Origin: Candidatus Bipolaricaulota bacterium
GTDB taxonomy: Bacteria; Bipolaricaulota; Bipolaricaulia; RBG-16-55-9; DRXL01
Direction: 5' to 3'
Assembly (NCBI GenBank): GCA_025060395.1
Contig: JANXCC010000001.1
Coordinates: forward strand, 124,276 to 188,275
Length of the DNA stretch: 64,000 nucleotides
Under the pieces are notes generated by a model. It did no database searches. It was not told the origin of the DNA and saw only the letters and a program-made list of their open reading frames with translations. Positions within the stretch are counted from its first letter, which is position 1. Each line of letters starts with the position of its first letter. This document shows, one piece after another, positions 42,668 to 51,366 of the stretch. The position numbers were made by a program, and so were the translations under genes.

Positions 42668-45600
42668 ACAGCGCTCATCCTCTCAGGGTGAAACAGCTCT
42701 TCAAGCATTCTGAGCTCTTGGATATCTTCAAACTGTCCCAGCTGAATAGCTTTTGCTGGGCAGTCTGCGGCGCAGATCCCACACCCTTGGCACTTGACAG
42801 CTTCGATCTCTGCCAGCCCTTGCTCGTTAATGAAGACTGCGCCAAACGGGCATTCTCGCAAGCACGTCAGACACGCTGTGCACTTCTCTTGGTCTACTGA
42901 CGCGACGATACCGCCGGCCTCAAGCTGCCCCTTGGAGAGAATGATCGCTGCCCGCCCCGCGGCTGCCTGGGCCTTGGCGATCAGCTCAGGGATCGTTCCT
43001 GGCGCGTGCGAGCCGCCGCAGAGAAAGATCCCATGCGATGTGCAATCTACAGGACGTAGCTTGATATGCGCTTCGACGAAGAAGCCCTGCGCATCAAGGG
43101 GGACTTTCAAAAGACGACTCAGCTCTTCGTTGTACGGGTCGGGCACGACGCCGGTGCTCAGCACCACAAGATCGGGCTTGATCAAGACTTCTTGGCGCAG
43201 GCGCGTGTCCCGCACTGTGACTACAATCTGCTCGTTCTCTTTCCGGACGACGGGCAGTGACTGCTCGTCATGGTGAATGAAGATGACGCCGCTATCGCGC
43301 GCCCGACGATAGAGATCTTCTAAGAAGCTGTACGAGATCATCTCGCGATAGAGCACATAGATTTGACGGTTTGGGTCTTGCTGAAGAAGCGCGAGTGCAT
43401 TCTTTATGGCTTCAGCGCAGCAGATACGTGAGCAATACGGACGCTTCTCGTTGCGCTCCACACATTGAATCATTACGATGGTTTTGGCCCTCACCCTTGG
43501 CCCCTCTGTGAGGGCCCTCCCTAGCTCGCGCTGCGTCAGCACGCGCGCGTCTGCGCCATAGAGATATTCGTTCGGCTTATGTTCATACGCTTCTGTCGCC
43601 ACTATCACGACGCCGTGCTGGATGCGCTCCTCCCCCTGAGGACCGCGCAGTACTGACGAGAAATTCCCAACAAATCCAGAAATCTCTTTCACCGTCGTAT
43701 TCGTGTGCACGCGGATCTGCGGGTGCGTGCGCACGGTCCTGAGTAACTTCGCTCGAAGACCCTGGACGTCTTCGCCCTCTGGGATGCAAACGAGCTCCTG
43801 CAGATCACGCCAAAGCTCTGATGATTTTTCAACGAGATGCGTCTCGAAGCCGCTGTCGGCCAGCGTCAGTGCTGCAACCATTCCCGACAGCCCGCCCCCA
43901 AGCACCAGCGCCGCTGGAGCTACTCTCACCGACTGCACGGAGAGCGGCTTCAGCTCGCGCGCTTTCGCAACGCCCATGCGGACTAAACTCTTGGCTTTCT
44001 CTGTTGCTCGCTCCGGCTGATCCGAATGGACCCACGAACATTGCTCCCGAATGTTGACCATCTCAAAGAGAAACTTATTCAGCCCAGCTTCACGAATCGT
44101 ATCTTGAAAGAGCGCTGCTAAGTTTCGCGGAGTGCACGAAGCAACGACGACCCGATTGAGCTTCTTCTCACGAATAACGTCCTTCATGTGCTTGAGGTTG
44201 TCCTGGCTGCATGTGTAGAGCACGTTCTCAGCGTGGACGACGCCGGGAAGCGTCTTGGCATACTCGGCTACAGCTTTGACGTCCACGACCCCGGCGATGT
44301 TGCTCCCGCAATGGCAGACGAAGACGCCAATTCTGGGCGAGCCGTCAGGCACAAGCTCTTCGGGATACTGCTTGGCTTGGGTGCGTGTGCCCCGAGCTGG
44401 CGCTAAGAGTGCTGCAACAGCAGCGGCGGCCGCGCTCGCTTGAATCACAGTTTCGGGGATATCTTTCGGACCAGTAAATGCCCCCGTGACAAAGACCCCT
44501 TCCCGCGTGCTCATGACGGGGCTGAACACGCTCGTCTGAGCGAAGCTGTGCTGATTGAGTTCTATGCTGAGCTTCCGCGCGAGCTCTTGGCCCTTGGTGC
44601 TCGGACGCATCCCCACGGCAAGCACGACGAGATCAAACTCTTCTTCGCGCACAGAACCCGAATCGTCCCGATAACGAATGAGCAGATTCTTCGTCTCCGG
44701 GATCTCTATAATCTGCGAGATCATCGAACGGACGTAGCGCACGCCATGCTCTTCGCGAGCGCGCTTGACTAAGCTCTCAAAGCCCTTGCCATACGCCCTC
44801 AAATCAATATAGAAGATCGTCGGCTCGATAGCGTGATCATGCTCTTTAGCGACAATGGCTTCTTTGGTCGCGTACATACAGCACACAGCTGAACAGTAAC
44901 TCTGATGGCGCAGGTCGCGCGAGCCGACACAATGGATGAACGCGACTTTCTTCGGGGCTTTGCCGTCAGAGGGCCGCAGAACCTTTCCCATCGTCGGGCC
45001 TGAAGCACTAAGCAAGCGTTCAAACTGCGGCGCCGTCAGCACATTGGCGTAGCGCCCAAAGCCATACTCTCCGACCAGGCGGGCATCATACGGCTCAAAC
45101 CCCGGCGCCAAGATCACCGCGCCGACATCGAGCGAAAAGAGTCTTTCAGTCTGGGTGAAGTCGAGCGCCCCGCGCTCACATGCCTGCAGACAGTTCTGCG
45201 GACAACGCCCGGATTTAAAGAAAATACACGTCTGCGGATCCACGACGGCTGCCAGGGGCACAGCTTGGGGAAACGGAATATAGATGGGCTTGCGCTTCCC
45301 CAGCCCCACATCGAACTCGCTGGGAAACTTCGCGTCCTGGTAGACGCACGAGGCGATGCACCGCCCGCACGCGATGCATCGCGTGATATCTACGTAGCGT
45401 GGGCGTTGCCGAAGAGTTATCCGAAAATTCCCCGGCTGCCCCTCGAGCGCTTCGACGGAAGCGAGCGTGATAATCTGGACGTTAGGGTGGCGCCCGACCT
45501 CGACGAGCTTGGGCGAGAGCATACACATGGCGCAGTCGTTCGTTGGAAAAGTCTTGTCTAATTGGGCCATGCGCCCGCCGATGGCCGGCCCCTCTTCGAT

Positions 45601-45702
45601 CAGATAGACATAAAACCCGGAGTCAGCCAGGTCGAGGGTCGCTTGGATGCCTCCGATCCCGCCCCCAACAACGGCAACGGCGCCATGCTTGAGCTCGCTC
45701 AT
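42664..45702 (-). CDS. hdrA: heterodisulfide-reductase-like subunit A, long form with two FAD domains
   Basis: 1012 residues. The first FAD domain opens with VVGGGIGGIQATLDLADSG; an inserted [4Fe-4S] motif CIACGRCIASC and the segment CVGSRDLRHQSYCSAVCCMYATKEA follow. A second FAD-binding unit opens at about 600 (LGGGLSGMVAALTLADSG) and repeats the PYCSRICCAEA motif. A C-terminal two-cluster ferredoxin reads CTACLTCLRECP and CQGCGICAADCP. HdrA flavin is the site of electron bifurcation in such complexes. ATGA overlaps on both sides. Residues RALTEGPRVRA are encoded by a palindrome at 43486-43516. Confidence 0.93.
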   Translation of the reverse strand: MSELKHGAVAVVGGGIGGIQATLDLADSGFYVYLIEEGPAIGGRMAQLDKTFPTNDCAMCMLSPKLVEVGRHPNVQIITLASVEALEGQPGNFRITLRQRPRYVDITRCIACGRCIASCVYQDAKFPSEFDVGLGKRKPIYIPFPQAVPLAAVVDPQTCIFFKSGRCPQNCLQACERGALDFTQTERLFSLDVGAVILAPGFEPYDARLVGEYGFGRYANVLTAPQFERLLSASGPTMGKVLRPSDGKAPKKVAFIHCVGSRDLRHQSYCSAVCCMYATKEAIVAKEHDHAIEPTIFYIDLRAYGKGFESLVKRAREEHGVRYVRSMISQIIEIPETKNLLIRYRDDSGSVREEEFDLVVLAVGMRPSTKGQELARKLSIELNQHSFAQTSVFSPVMSTREGVFVTGAFTGPKDIPETVIQASAAAAAVAALLAPARGTRTQAKQYPEELVPDGSPRIGVFVCHCGSNIAGVVDVKAVAEYAKTLPGVVHAENVLYTCSQDNLKHMKDVIREKKLNRVVVASCTPRNLAALFQDTIREAGLNKFLFEMVNIREQCSWVHSDQPERATEKAKSLVRMGVAKARELKPLSVQSVRVAPAALVLGGGLSGMVAALTLADSGFETHLVEKSSELWRDLQELVCIPEGEDVQGLRAKLLRTVRTHPQIRVHTNTTVKEISGFVGNFSSVLRGPQGEERIQHGVVIVATEAYEHKPNEYLYGADARVLTQRELGRALTEGPRVRAKTIVMIQCVERNEKRPYCSRICCAEAIKNALALLQQDPNRQIYVLYREMISYSFLEDLYRRARDSGVIFIHHDEQSLPVVRKENEQIVVTVRDTRLRQEVLIKPDLVVLSTGVVPDPYNEELSRLLKVPLDAQGFFVEAHIKLRPVDCTSHGIFLCGGSHAPGTIPELIAKAQAAAGRAAIILSKGQLEAGGIVASVDQEKCTACLTCLRECPFGAVFINEQGLAEIEAVKCQGCGICAADCPAKAIQLGQFEDIQELRMLEELFHPERMSAV
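43486..43516. repeat. palindrome GGCCCTCAC-N13-GTGAGGGCC inside hdrA
   Basis: Perfect 9-bp arms (43486-43494 and 43508-43516) lying in frame within the hdrA coding sequence. The identical arms recur at 59727-59767 between genes, so this is a dispersed element rather than a chance hairpin. Confidence 0.7.
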
Positions 45703-46565
45703 AGTGCTCCCTCAGCCGTCTGTGCTCGACATGTGATCTTCTCCGTGCTAATCAGGTGCGAATTCAGCATCAGGTCCTTCTCACTCCCCCCCAAGGCTAA
45801 ACCCACTAGCTGTGTGATGAAGAGCACTGGAATCTTCGGCTTTTGACCGTCTTGGCGAGAGAGTGTCCACTGGGCCCAATCGAGATTGTATTGACAGAAC
45901 GGACACGACGTGACAATCACATCGGCGCCGCAGCGCCGCGCCATCTCTAAAATTTGTGAGCACATCTTCAGAGCAAGCTCTTCATGAATCACTGAAAAGC
46001 TTGCCCCGCAACACGATGTCTTGGCCGGCCAATCGAGCGCTGTCGCTCCGGTGGCCGAGACAAGCCGCTCCATCATTGTCGGGTGCTCGCGGTCGTCGAA
46101 GCCCTTCACTCTTGGAATGCGTGTGGCTAGGCACCCGTAGTAGCACGCAATCTTTAAGCCCTCTAAAGCTCTAGTCTTCTCTTTTTGGATGCGCGGCACG
46201 TGCCCACTGAGCACTTCGAGAATATTTTTAATCTGCACATGTCCCTCAAGAGATTGTCCAAGCACCCTTGTGACGCGCCCGCGGATCTGCAGGTTCTCTA
46301 GAGCTTTCTGAGCGATCTTCAGGCGGCTATAGCACGCCGAGCACGCCACGATGAGCTCGTCCCCGAGCTCCTGAGCGAGGGCTAAGTTTCGCGCTGGAAG
46401 CGCATAAGCTAAGTCTCTGCTCAGAGCATGCGCGGAGGTGGCGCCGCAACACGTCCAGCCAGGAAGCTCTTCCATCTCGATCCCTAAGCGCTTCCAAACC
46501 CAATCTATGGAGCGCTTGTAAGGCTTCGCGGAGGAGCTCAACGTGCAGCCGGGATAAAAGCGCAT
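45699..46565 (-). CDS. hdrB: heterodisulfide-reductase-like subunit B
   Basis: 288 residues with two CCG domains: GCTLSSSAKPY...WTCCGATSAH in the N-terminal half and TSCCGASFSVIHEE plus SCPFCQYNLDWAQ in the C-terminal half. These ligate the non-cubane [4Fe-4S] clusters that reduce the disulfide in methanogens. In acetogens the acceptor is unknown. The ATG overlaps the hdrC stop by one base (TAATG) and the end overlaps hdrA (ATGA), implying fixed stoichiometry. Confidence 0.93.
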   Translation of the reverse strand: MRFYPGCTLSSSAKPYKRSIDWVWKRLGIEMEELPGWTCCGATSAHALSRDLAYALPARNLALAQELGDELIVACSACYSRLKIAQKALENLQIRGRVTRVLGQSLEGHVQIKNILEVLSGHVPRIQKEKTRALEGLKIACYYGCLATRIPRVKGFDDREHPTMMERLVSATGATALDWPAKTSCCGASFSVIHEELALKMCSQILEMARRCGADVIVTSCPFCQYNLDWAQWTLSRQDGQKPKIPVLFITQLVGLALGGSEKDLMLNSHLISTEKITCRAQTAEGAL

Positions 46566-47149
46566 TACTGACTCCTCCCCCCTTTCCTACCCTCAACCTT
46601 TCTCCCCTCGGAGGGAGAGGAGACGAAAGGGGCAAAGATTTCATGGAGGCTTATAACTCGTCTCGGCCAGAGCTCCAAACGCCCCTTGCGTAAAAGCTCC
46701 CAGCCCAGCGCCAATCTTGAGAATGGCTTTCTCCGCTTCAGATTATATCGGGCCATCAGCTCCAGCTCGCTCACCCGTCCGCTTCGCCGCACACAGTCCA
46801 AAAAGAGCTCGTGGAAGTCCCGGGCTTGGGGAAGCGCTGGCGGGAAGCCCTCGCGCAGCGAGAGCTCACGCAGCGTGTCCATCACATGCGTGATATCAAT
46901 ATCATTCGGGCAGCGCACCGAGCACGTATAGCACGAGACACAGAACCAGAACGCATTGCTGGAGAGAACGGTCTCTTTCGCCCCAAGCTGAATGAGTCGA
47001 AAGAGCTCATTGGGCGCGTGCTGCATATACGGGACCATAGGGCAACCGGTGGCGCACCGATCGCATTGGTAGCAGCGTCGCACGGGCTCGCTGCTATGCG
47101 CTTCAACCTGCTTCAAAAACTCTAGAGACCGCGCTAAGGGAGCTTCCAT
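46565..47149 (-). CDS. hdrC: heterodisulfide-reductase-like subunit C
   Basis: 194 residues carrying two [4Fe-4S] motifs, CYQCDRCATGCPM and CVSCYTCSVRCPNDIDI, that wire HdrA to HdrB. It is the first gene of the hdrC-hdrB-hdrA-mvhD-metV-metF-fhs operon. A perfect FNR box lies 64-77 bases before its ATG. The C-terminal tail (SSPSEGRKVEGRKGG) is encoded by a REP-like palindrome at 46577-46632. Confidence 0.93.
   Translation of the reverse strand: MEAPLARSLEFLKQVEAHSSEPVRRCYQCDRCATGCPMVPYMQHAPNELFRLIQLGAKETVLSSNAFWFCVSCYTCSVRCPNDIDITHVMDTLRELSLREGFPPALPQARDFHELFLDCVRRSGRVSELELMARYNLKRRKPFSRLALGWELLRKGRLELWPRRVISLHEIFAPFVSSPSEGRKVEGRKGGRSQ
46577..46632. repeat. REP-like palindrome at the 3' end of hdrC
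   Basis: Outer arms CCCCTTTC (46579-46586) and GAAAGGGG (46625-46632); inner arms TCTCCC and GGGAGA around a 6-base loop. It supplies the last 15 or so codons of hdrC without breaking the frame. Confidence 0.6.
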
Positions 47150-47212
47150 ATCTATATAGATGATTGTAGATTTGTAGCTCAGTGTAGGCTATGAGAGGGA
47201 TCATAGAGAAAT

Positions 47213-47226
47213 TTGATCTCAATCAA
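47213..47226. promoter_or_regulatory. perfect FNR box upstream of hdrC
   Basis: TTGAT-CTCA-ATCAA matches the FNR consensus TTGAT-N4-ATCAA at all ten defined positions. It overlaps the stop codon of the symporter gene. Centred at 47219.5, it would sit at -41.5 of a start near 47178, with TAGCCT (47186-47191, minus strand) as a weak -10, the usual class II activation layout. The regulator at 19.35 kb has the matching recognition helix. Confidence 0.65.
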
Positions 47227-48686
47227 AAATCGGAGAAGCGCCGGACTGTCTGCTCCGAAGGAGGGCGCGTCAGGAGCGAGACAACCACTAAGAGCGCAAC
47301 CGCAAGCACCATCAACGGCACGACCGGAAGAAATCCAAACGTGCTCCACGACAGATACGGAGTAAAGTAATAGAGAGGTAGGAGCAGATTGGGTATGACC
47401 AAAGACGCTAATACCCCCCAAGCCGTGCTGCGCTTCCAATAGAACGCCGCGAGCATCGCTGGAACTGTCAAAGAGTACCCTGTGAAAGCGAACTTCGCGA
47501 TATCATAGATTGTTCCAGGGCGGAAGAGCGCCCCAAGCAACGCTAAGAACGCGATCACTACGATAAAGAGCCGCCCAAGCACGACCTCACGCCTTTTCTC
47601 TTGAACATAGTGGGGGAGTAGCCGTCCCAAGAGATCGCGGGTGAGCATCGTGCTCAAAGTCAGCATCATTGCGTCAAGAGTCGACATAATCGCCGCCCAG
47701 ATCGCAGCTAGTCCCAGCCCCAGCATCACCGGCGGGAGAAACCGCGCGATCATCATGGGTAATATAGCATCGGCGCTTCGCGCATCCAGCCCCGGAATGA
47801 CGACGCTTCCCCACAGCCCAATGTAGATGACCGGGGGCCAAGTCAGCAGAAAGAGCAAGGGATAGACAACCGCCAGAGCTTTGAGAGTGCGCTCGCTCTT
47901 GCCCGTCAGCAACCGCATAAAGACATGGGGAAAAGCGATGACAGCCAGTGGCGCAATGAAGAGAAAGCTGAACCAATCCTTGGGATCGAAGTTTCCCGTT
48001 CTCTGGAGCAGTTCTGGACGCTCAGCGTAGACTCTCTGTGTAATCGTGGCAAAGCCCCCTAAAGCGTTGGCGATCAGCACGAACGCAACTACCCCAACGA
48101 TCATAAACATCAATCCCTGAAAGACGCTCGTCCAAGCCGTGCCGCGCATCCCTCCGAAGACCGTATAGAGCATCGTGATGAGCAAGACACCTGCTGCTCC
48201 CCACAGATAGGGAATCTTGGCGAGCGACTCGAGGGCAAGCCCCGCCCCAATGACCGAAGTGACAATATACGGGACAGTATAAAATACTAAGAGCACGAAG
48301 AGCACGAGGGCTACAGCGGAGCTCTCATAGCGCGCTCCCAGAAGCTCCGGTGGCGTCATATAGCCGTATCTTTTGCCGACGAGCCAGGCACGATACCCTA
48401 TCAGATAGAACATCGCTGGGATGACTAAAGCCGACGCAAACGCGATGTACCCGTAGGTGCCGATCCCTTGGCGATAGGCGTTCCCCGGCGTGCCCAACAT
48501 ATAGAACGCTGTCATATTGGTCGCGTAGACGGTGAGAATGAGCACGATAGGGCCGAAGGCCCGCCCAGCCATGAAAAAATCTTCCGGCGTAGGAAGTGTC
48601 TTCTTATAACTCCACCAACCGATAATTAGGAGAACGAAAAGATATATCCCAGCAACGGCGAGAACATCTGTCGTGATCTCAGTCAT
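47223..48686 (-). CDS. sodium:solute symporter (SSS family)
   Basis: 487 residues with about 13 hydrophobic helices. SSS hallmarks are YKKTLPTPEDFFMAGRAFGP after helix 1, YATNMTAFYMLGTPGNAY, VFGGMRGTAWTSVFQG and the sodium-site region AAIWAAIMSTLDAMMLTLSTML. Such carriers import proline, pantothenate, acetate or other carboxylates; the substrate is not decidable here. Many SSS genes follow a small DUF3311 gene; here that partner lies 750 bases upstream beyond a pseudogene. No strong ribosome site at ATG 48686. Confidence 0.87.
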   Translation of the reverse strand: MTEITTDVLAVAGIYLFVLLIIGWWSYKKTLPTPEDFFMAGRAFGPIVLILTVYATNMTAFYMLGTPGNAYRQGIGTYGYIAFASALVIPAMFYLIGYRAWLVGKRYGYMTPPELLGARYESSAVALVLFVLLVFYTVPYIVTSVIGAGLALESLAKIPYLWGAAGVLLITMLYTVFGGMRGTAWTSVFQGLMFMIVGVVAFVLIANALGGFATITQRVYAERPELLQRTGNFDPKDWFSFLFIAPLAVIAFPHVFMRLLTGKSERTLKALAVVYPLLFLLTWPPVIYIGLWGSVVIPGLDARSADAILPMMIARFLPPVMLGLGLAAIWAAIMSTLDAMMLTLSTMLTRDLLGRLLPHYVQEKRREVVLGRLFIVVIAFLALLGALFRPGTIYDIAKFAFTGYSLTVPAMLAAFYWKRSTAWGVLASLVIPNLLLPLYYFTPYLSWSTFGFLPVVPLMVLAVALLVVVSLLTRPPSEQTVRRFSDF

Positions 48687-48710
48687 ACCGTGTCCCTATG
48701 GTAAGCAGAC

Positions 48711-49410
48711 CTATCCATTGGGCACATCAGGCCACGGGTGATTCCCCGGATTGCCCATACCGTTCTGGTTGACCGTCGTGTTGTTCTGTTCAATCACCGT
48801 ATCAAACCCACACTTCTCCAGGGCAGCTGTCATGCCCCAGTCGGCGTTGCTTATAATTCGAGACTCGGTGACCATCACCTGGGATTTCTCCTCAACGGTG
48901 ATGCCAGTACAGAGATAGTCTTTCTCTAGGCACTTTTCGTTAATGCCGTTGCCTGCAATGACGCTGGGGCGCACCTCCCCTGCAGCGAAGCCCAGCACCT
49001 TGAGCCCATTAAGTCTATTGTCGGAGACAGTCGAGTTGCTTAGATTCACGCTTGAGGATTCGCTAGCCACAAGGCCATATCTATTGCCAGAGACGGTAGA
49101 GCTGGCTAGGCTCACTTTGGCAGAGCCCCGCACGTCGAGGCCACCCCCTGCTTCCAGGGCCTTGGCCAAGGTCAGCTTCTCGAGGGTCACGATAATCTCT
49201 CGCGCTCTCAATCTTCACCGCGGGGTTGTCTCTCCTCATGCCTTGGATCTGCACATCTTCGTGCTTCCTGCCTGTGCCCTGCAAGGTCAAGCTCTTGTGA
49301 TCCTAATATTCTCGCTCCACGTCCCTGCCGCTAGACAAATGACTGTGCCTTCTAGGACTGCATCAACTGCTTTTTGCTGGACTGTGACGGTGCAGTCCGG
49401 CTGGCCCTGC
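48711..49410 (-). pseudogene. beta-helix protein gene broken by frameshifts and lacking its 5' end
   Basis: Three frames add up to one protein. First, DCTVTVQ-KAVDAVLEGTVICLAAGTWSENIRI (about 49290-49400). Next, LTLQGTGRKHEDVQIQGMRRDNPAVKIESA (about 49200-49290). Last, the open stretch to 48711 with beta-helix coils (STVSGNRYGLVAS, STVSDNRLNGLKV) and the ending IISNADWGMTAAL. No signal peptide is left. It lies between a DUF3311 gene and its symporter partner, with a REP-like GGGAGAGGGCTGGGG stretch at the upstream junction (49421-49455). The last 166 residues could still be translated, but without export. Confidence 0.7.
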
Positions 49411-49431
49411 GCTGCTCTCTCACTCTCACCC

Positions 49432-49647
49432 TCATCCCCAGCCCTCTCCCCTTGGCCAGACCCAGACGACAAGCCAGATCATACAGAAAGCTACTAAAAG
49501 CGTGAGCAGTCCATGATACCAGATATGATAAGGGATCCAGCCAAAGAGCATCGGCTCGATCCGCCCCCAGCCCCATAAATCGAGATGGAGCACGACGAAG
49601 ATCACGAGCATCAAGACAAAGATGCATTCTTTAGCTCGCAGGCTCAT
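49432..49647 (-). CDS. DUF3311-like small membrane protein, symporter partner
   Basis: 71 residues with two hydrophobic helices (about 5-25 and 40-62) and the pattern LDLWGWG-FGWIPYHIWYHGLL typical of small proteins encoded next to SSS-family symporters. The start is taken at ATG 49647 (MSLRAKECIF); an upstream ATG at 49665 is also in frame. Its coding end runs into the REP-like sequence, so the final residues (PRGEGWG) may be acquired. Confidence 0.65.
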   Translation of the reverse strand: MSLRAKECIFVLMLVIFVVLHLDLWGWGRIEPMLFGWIPYHIWYHGLLTLLVAFCMIWLVVWVWPRGEGWG

Positions 49648-49681
49648 AGAAGAGCAGTCTATCATGCGAGGCGTGAGAGGG

Positions 49682-50551
49682 TCAAGCTCTCACCGTGCGC
49701 TTGGCGGACTCGACCGTGTTTTTCAAGAGCATGGCGATCGTCATGGGGCCGACGCCGCCAGGCACTGGGGTAATAAACCCTGCGACTTCTTTAGCAGCTT
49801 CAAAGTCCACGTCACCCACTAACTGTTTCTCGCCCACGCGGTTGACTCCAACGTCGATGACGACCGCGCCGGGTTTTATCATATCTGCTGTGATAAGCTT
49901 AGGTCGACCCGCGGCGACAACCAAGATATCTGCTTGGCGACAGATCTCTTTGAGATTCTTCGTGCGCGAGTGCGCTATTGTCACTGTTGCTTGCTTGGCG
50001 AGTAAGAGCATCGCTACGGGCTTTCCGACGATGACGCTGCGCCCGACGACAACAGCGTTCTTGCCCTCTATTTGCGTCCCTGTTGATTCAATAAGCTTAA
50101 TACACCCCGCAGGCGTGCACGGCACAAACGTGGGCAGCTCTTTCCAGAACTTGGCCGACAGAAGCTTTCCCAAATTTATGGGATGAAAGCCGTCAACGTC
50201 CTTGTCGGGGCTCACTTCCTGAAGCACAGCGTGCTGATCGAGATGCTCAGGCAAGGGCAACTGCACCAAGATCCCATGGATGCGTTTATCTGCGTTCAGG
50301 CTGCGAATGAGCTCGATCAGCTGTTCTTGTGGGGTATCTGTGGGTAGATGGATCTTCTGCGAATAGATTCCCGTCTCTTCGCAGGCTTTCGCCTTCATAT
50401 TGACGTAGACTTTGGAAGCAGGATTCTCCCCGACTAAGACAGCGGCCAAGCCCGGTGTGATACCGTATTGTTGCTGGAGCTGGACGACCTCCTTCTTCAG
50501 CTCGTCCCGGATCTGCTGCGCGACTTGCTTGCCATCGATAATTACGGCCAT
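49682..50551 (-). CDS. folD: methylene-THF dehydrogenase / methenyl-THF cyclohydrolase
   Basis: Two steps of the methyl branch between formyl-THF and methylene-THF. 289 residues: [17 protein letters not shown] with the catalytic Lys of the YxxxK motif, [31 protein letters not shown](P) loop [12 protein letters not shown] and [13 protein letters not shown]. Complete and of normal length. It is not in the hdr-met operon, but it lies between that and the CODH/FDH operon on the same strand. Confidence 0.96.
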   Translation of the reverse strand: MAVIIDGKQVAQQIRDELKKEVVQLQQQYGITPGLAAVLVGENPASKVYVNMKAKACEETGIYSQKIHLPTDTPQEQLIELIRSLNADKRIHGILVQLPLPEHLDQHAVLQEVSPDKDVDGFHPINLGKLLSAKFWKELPTFVPCTPAGCIKLIESTGTQIEGKNAVVVGRSVIVGKPVAMLLLAKQATVTIAHSRTKNLKEICRQADILVVAAGRPKLITADMIKPGAVVIDVGVNRVGEKQLVGDVDFEAAKEVAGFITPVPGGVGPMTIAMLLKNTVESAKRTVRA

Positions 50552-50676
50552 AGCCCACCTCGCCAGTGCTCTAATCTCTTTTTATAATCATAAGGGAGTT
50601 TGTCACCAAAAACCATGATACACAGCAGCTGCGAATATGATAGCCGACATAGCCCGCTCTATGCCGCTCGCCGATA

Positions 50677-51366
50677 CTGCACATTACGCAGATCGGCTCG
50701 TTGCCGTTTCGTAATATAGATCGAGCTGTCGCGTACAGCCTCCAGCACGATATCCCGTTTCTCCCAGAGTTGACGGCCCTCGGCGACGCTATGTTGAACT
50801 ACATCAAAAATCCAGGTCATCTAAGCTGCTTAGAAAAGTTCAAGAAGTACAAGTTCGAGACCGTGAAGATCCAATGCATCGGTCCAGCCACGCTCATCGC
50901 TGCAGGGTACAAAGAGGGTGACGCGCTGCTCAGAATCTATACTCACATCGAGAGCATCATAAAAGACCTACGCGCGCATGAGATCATTCTATTCCTAGAC
51001 GAGCCGTCATTGGGCTATGTGGGTTTTGAGTATGAGCGCTTGTGGGCTCCGATCTTTGAGAGTTTTTCAGTAATCAGGGGCGTGCACGTCTGCGGCAACA
51101 TGCAATGGGATAGACTTTTCGACGCCGATATTGAGATTATTAGCTTTGACGCTTCCAAGTACGACATCACCAAATACTATAAAGACCGCAAGGACAAGCG
51201 CATTGCGTGGGGGATTCAGAGAGCCGAAGATATTAAAGATTTTCAGCCAGGCGATTTGATCACACCACCTTGCGGCTTGGGCACCAAGCTCTTCACGGAA
51301 GCCGACGCCTATGCTAAACTCGCCCAACTGCGCGAGATTGCTGAAAGATACAGAGCAGCTCCTTAG
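50677..51366 (+). CDS. short MetE-like (core methionine synthase) protein, probable CTG start
   Basis: Resembles the C-terminal catalytic domain of cobalamin-independent methionine synthase but has only about 229 residues. Zinc-site pattern: His137-x-Cys139 (GVHVCGN, like HMC in MetE) and Cys199 in PPCGLGTK (like PDCGLKTR). The third ligand Glu appears as Asp in IISFDASKYD. The conserved start HITQIGSLPF lies upstream of the only usual start (TTG 50701). I therefore place the start at CTG 50677; ATG there would be one base away. It might use a methyl-corrinoid donor, as proposed for folate-independent core-MetE families (inference). Its stop overlaps the convergent fdhA stop. Confidence 0.7.
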   Translation: MHITQIGSLPFRNIDRAVAYSLQHDIPFLPELTALGDAMLNYIKNPGHLSCLEKFKKYKFETVKIQCIGPATLIAAGYKEGDALLRIYTHIESIIKDLRAHEIILFLDEPSLGYVGFEYERLWAPIFESFSVIRGVHVCGNMQWDRLFDADIEIISFDASKYDITKYYKDRKDKRIAWGIQRAEDIKDFQPGDLITPPCGLGTKLFTEADAYAKLAQLREIAERYRAAP

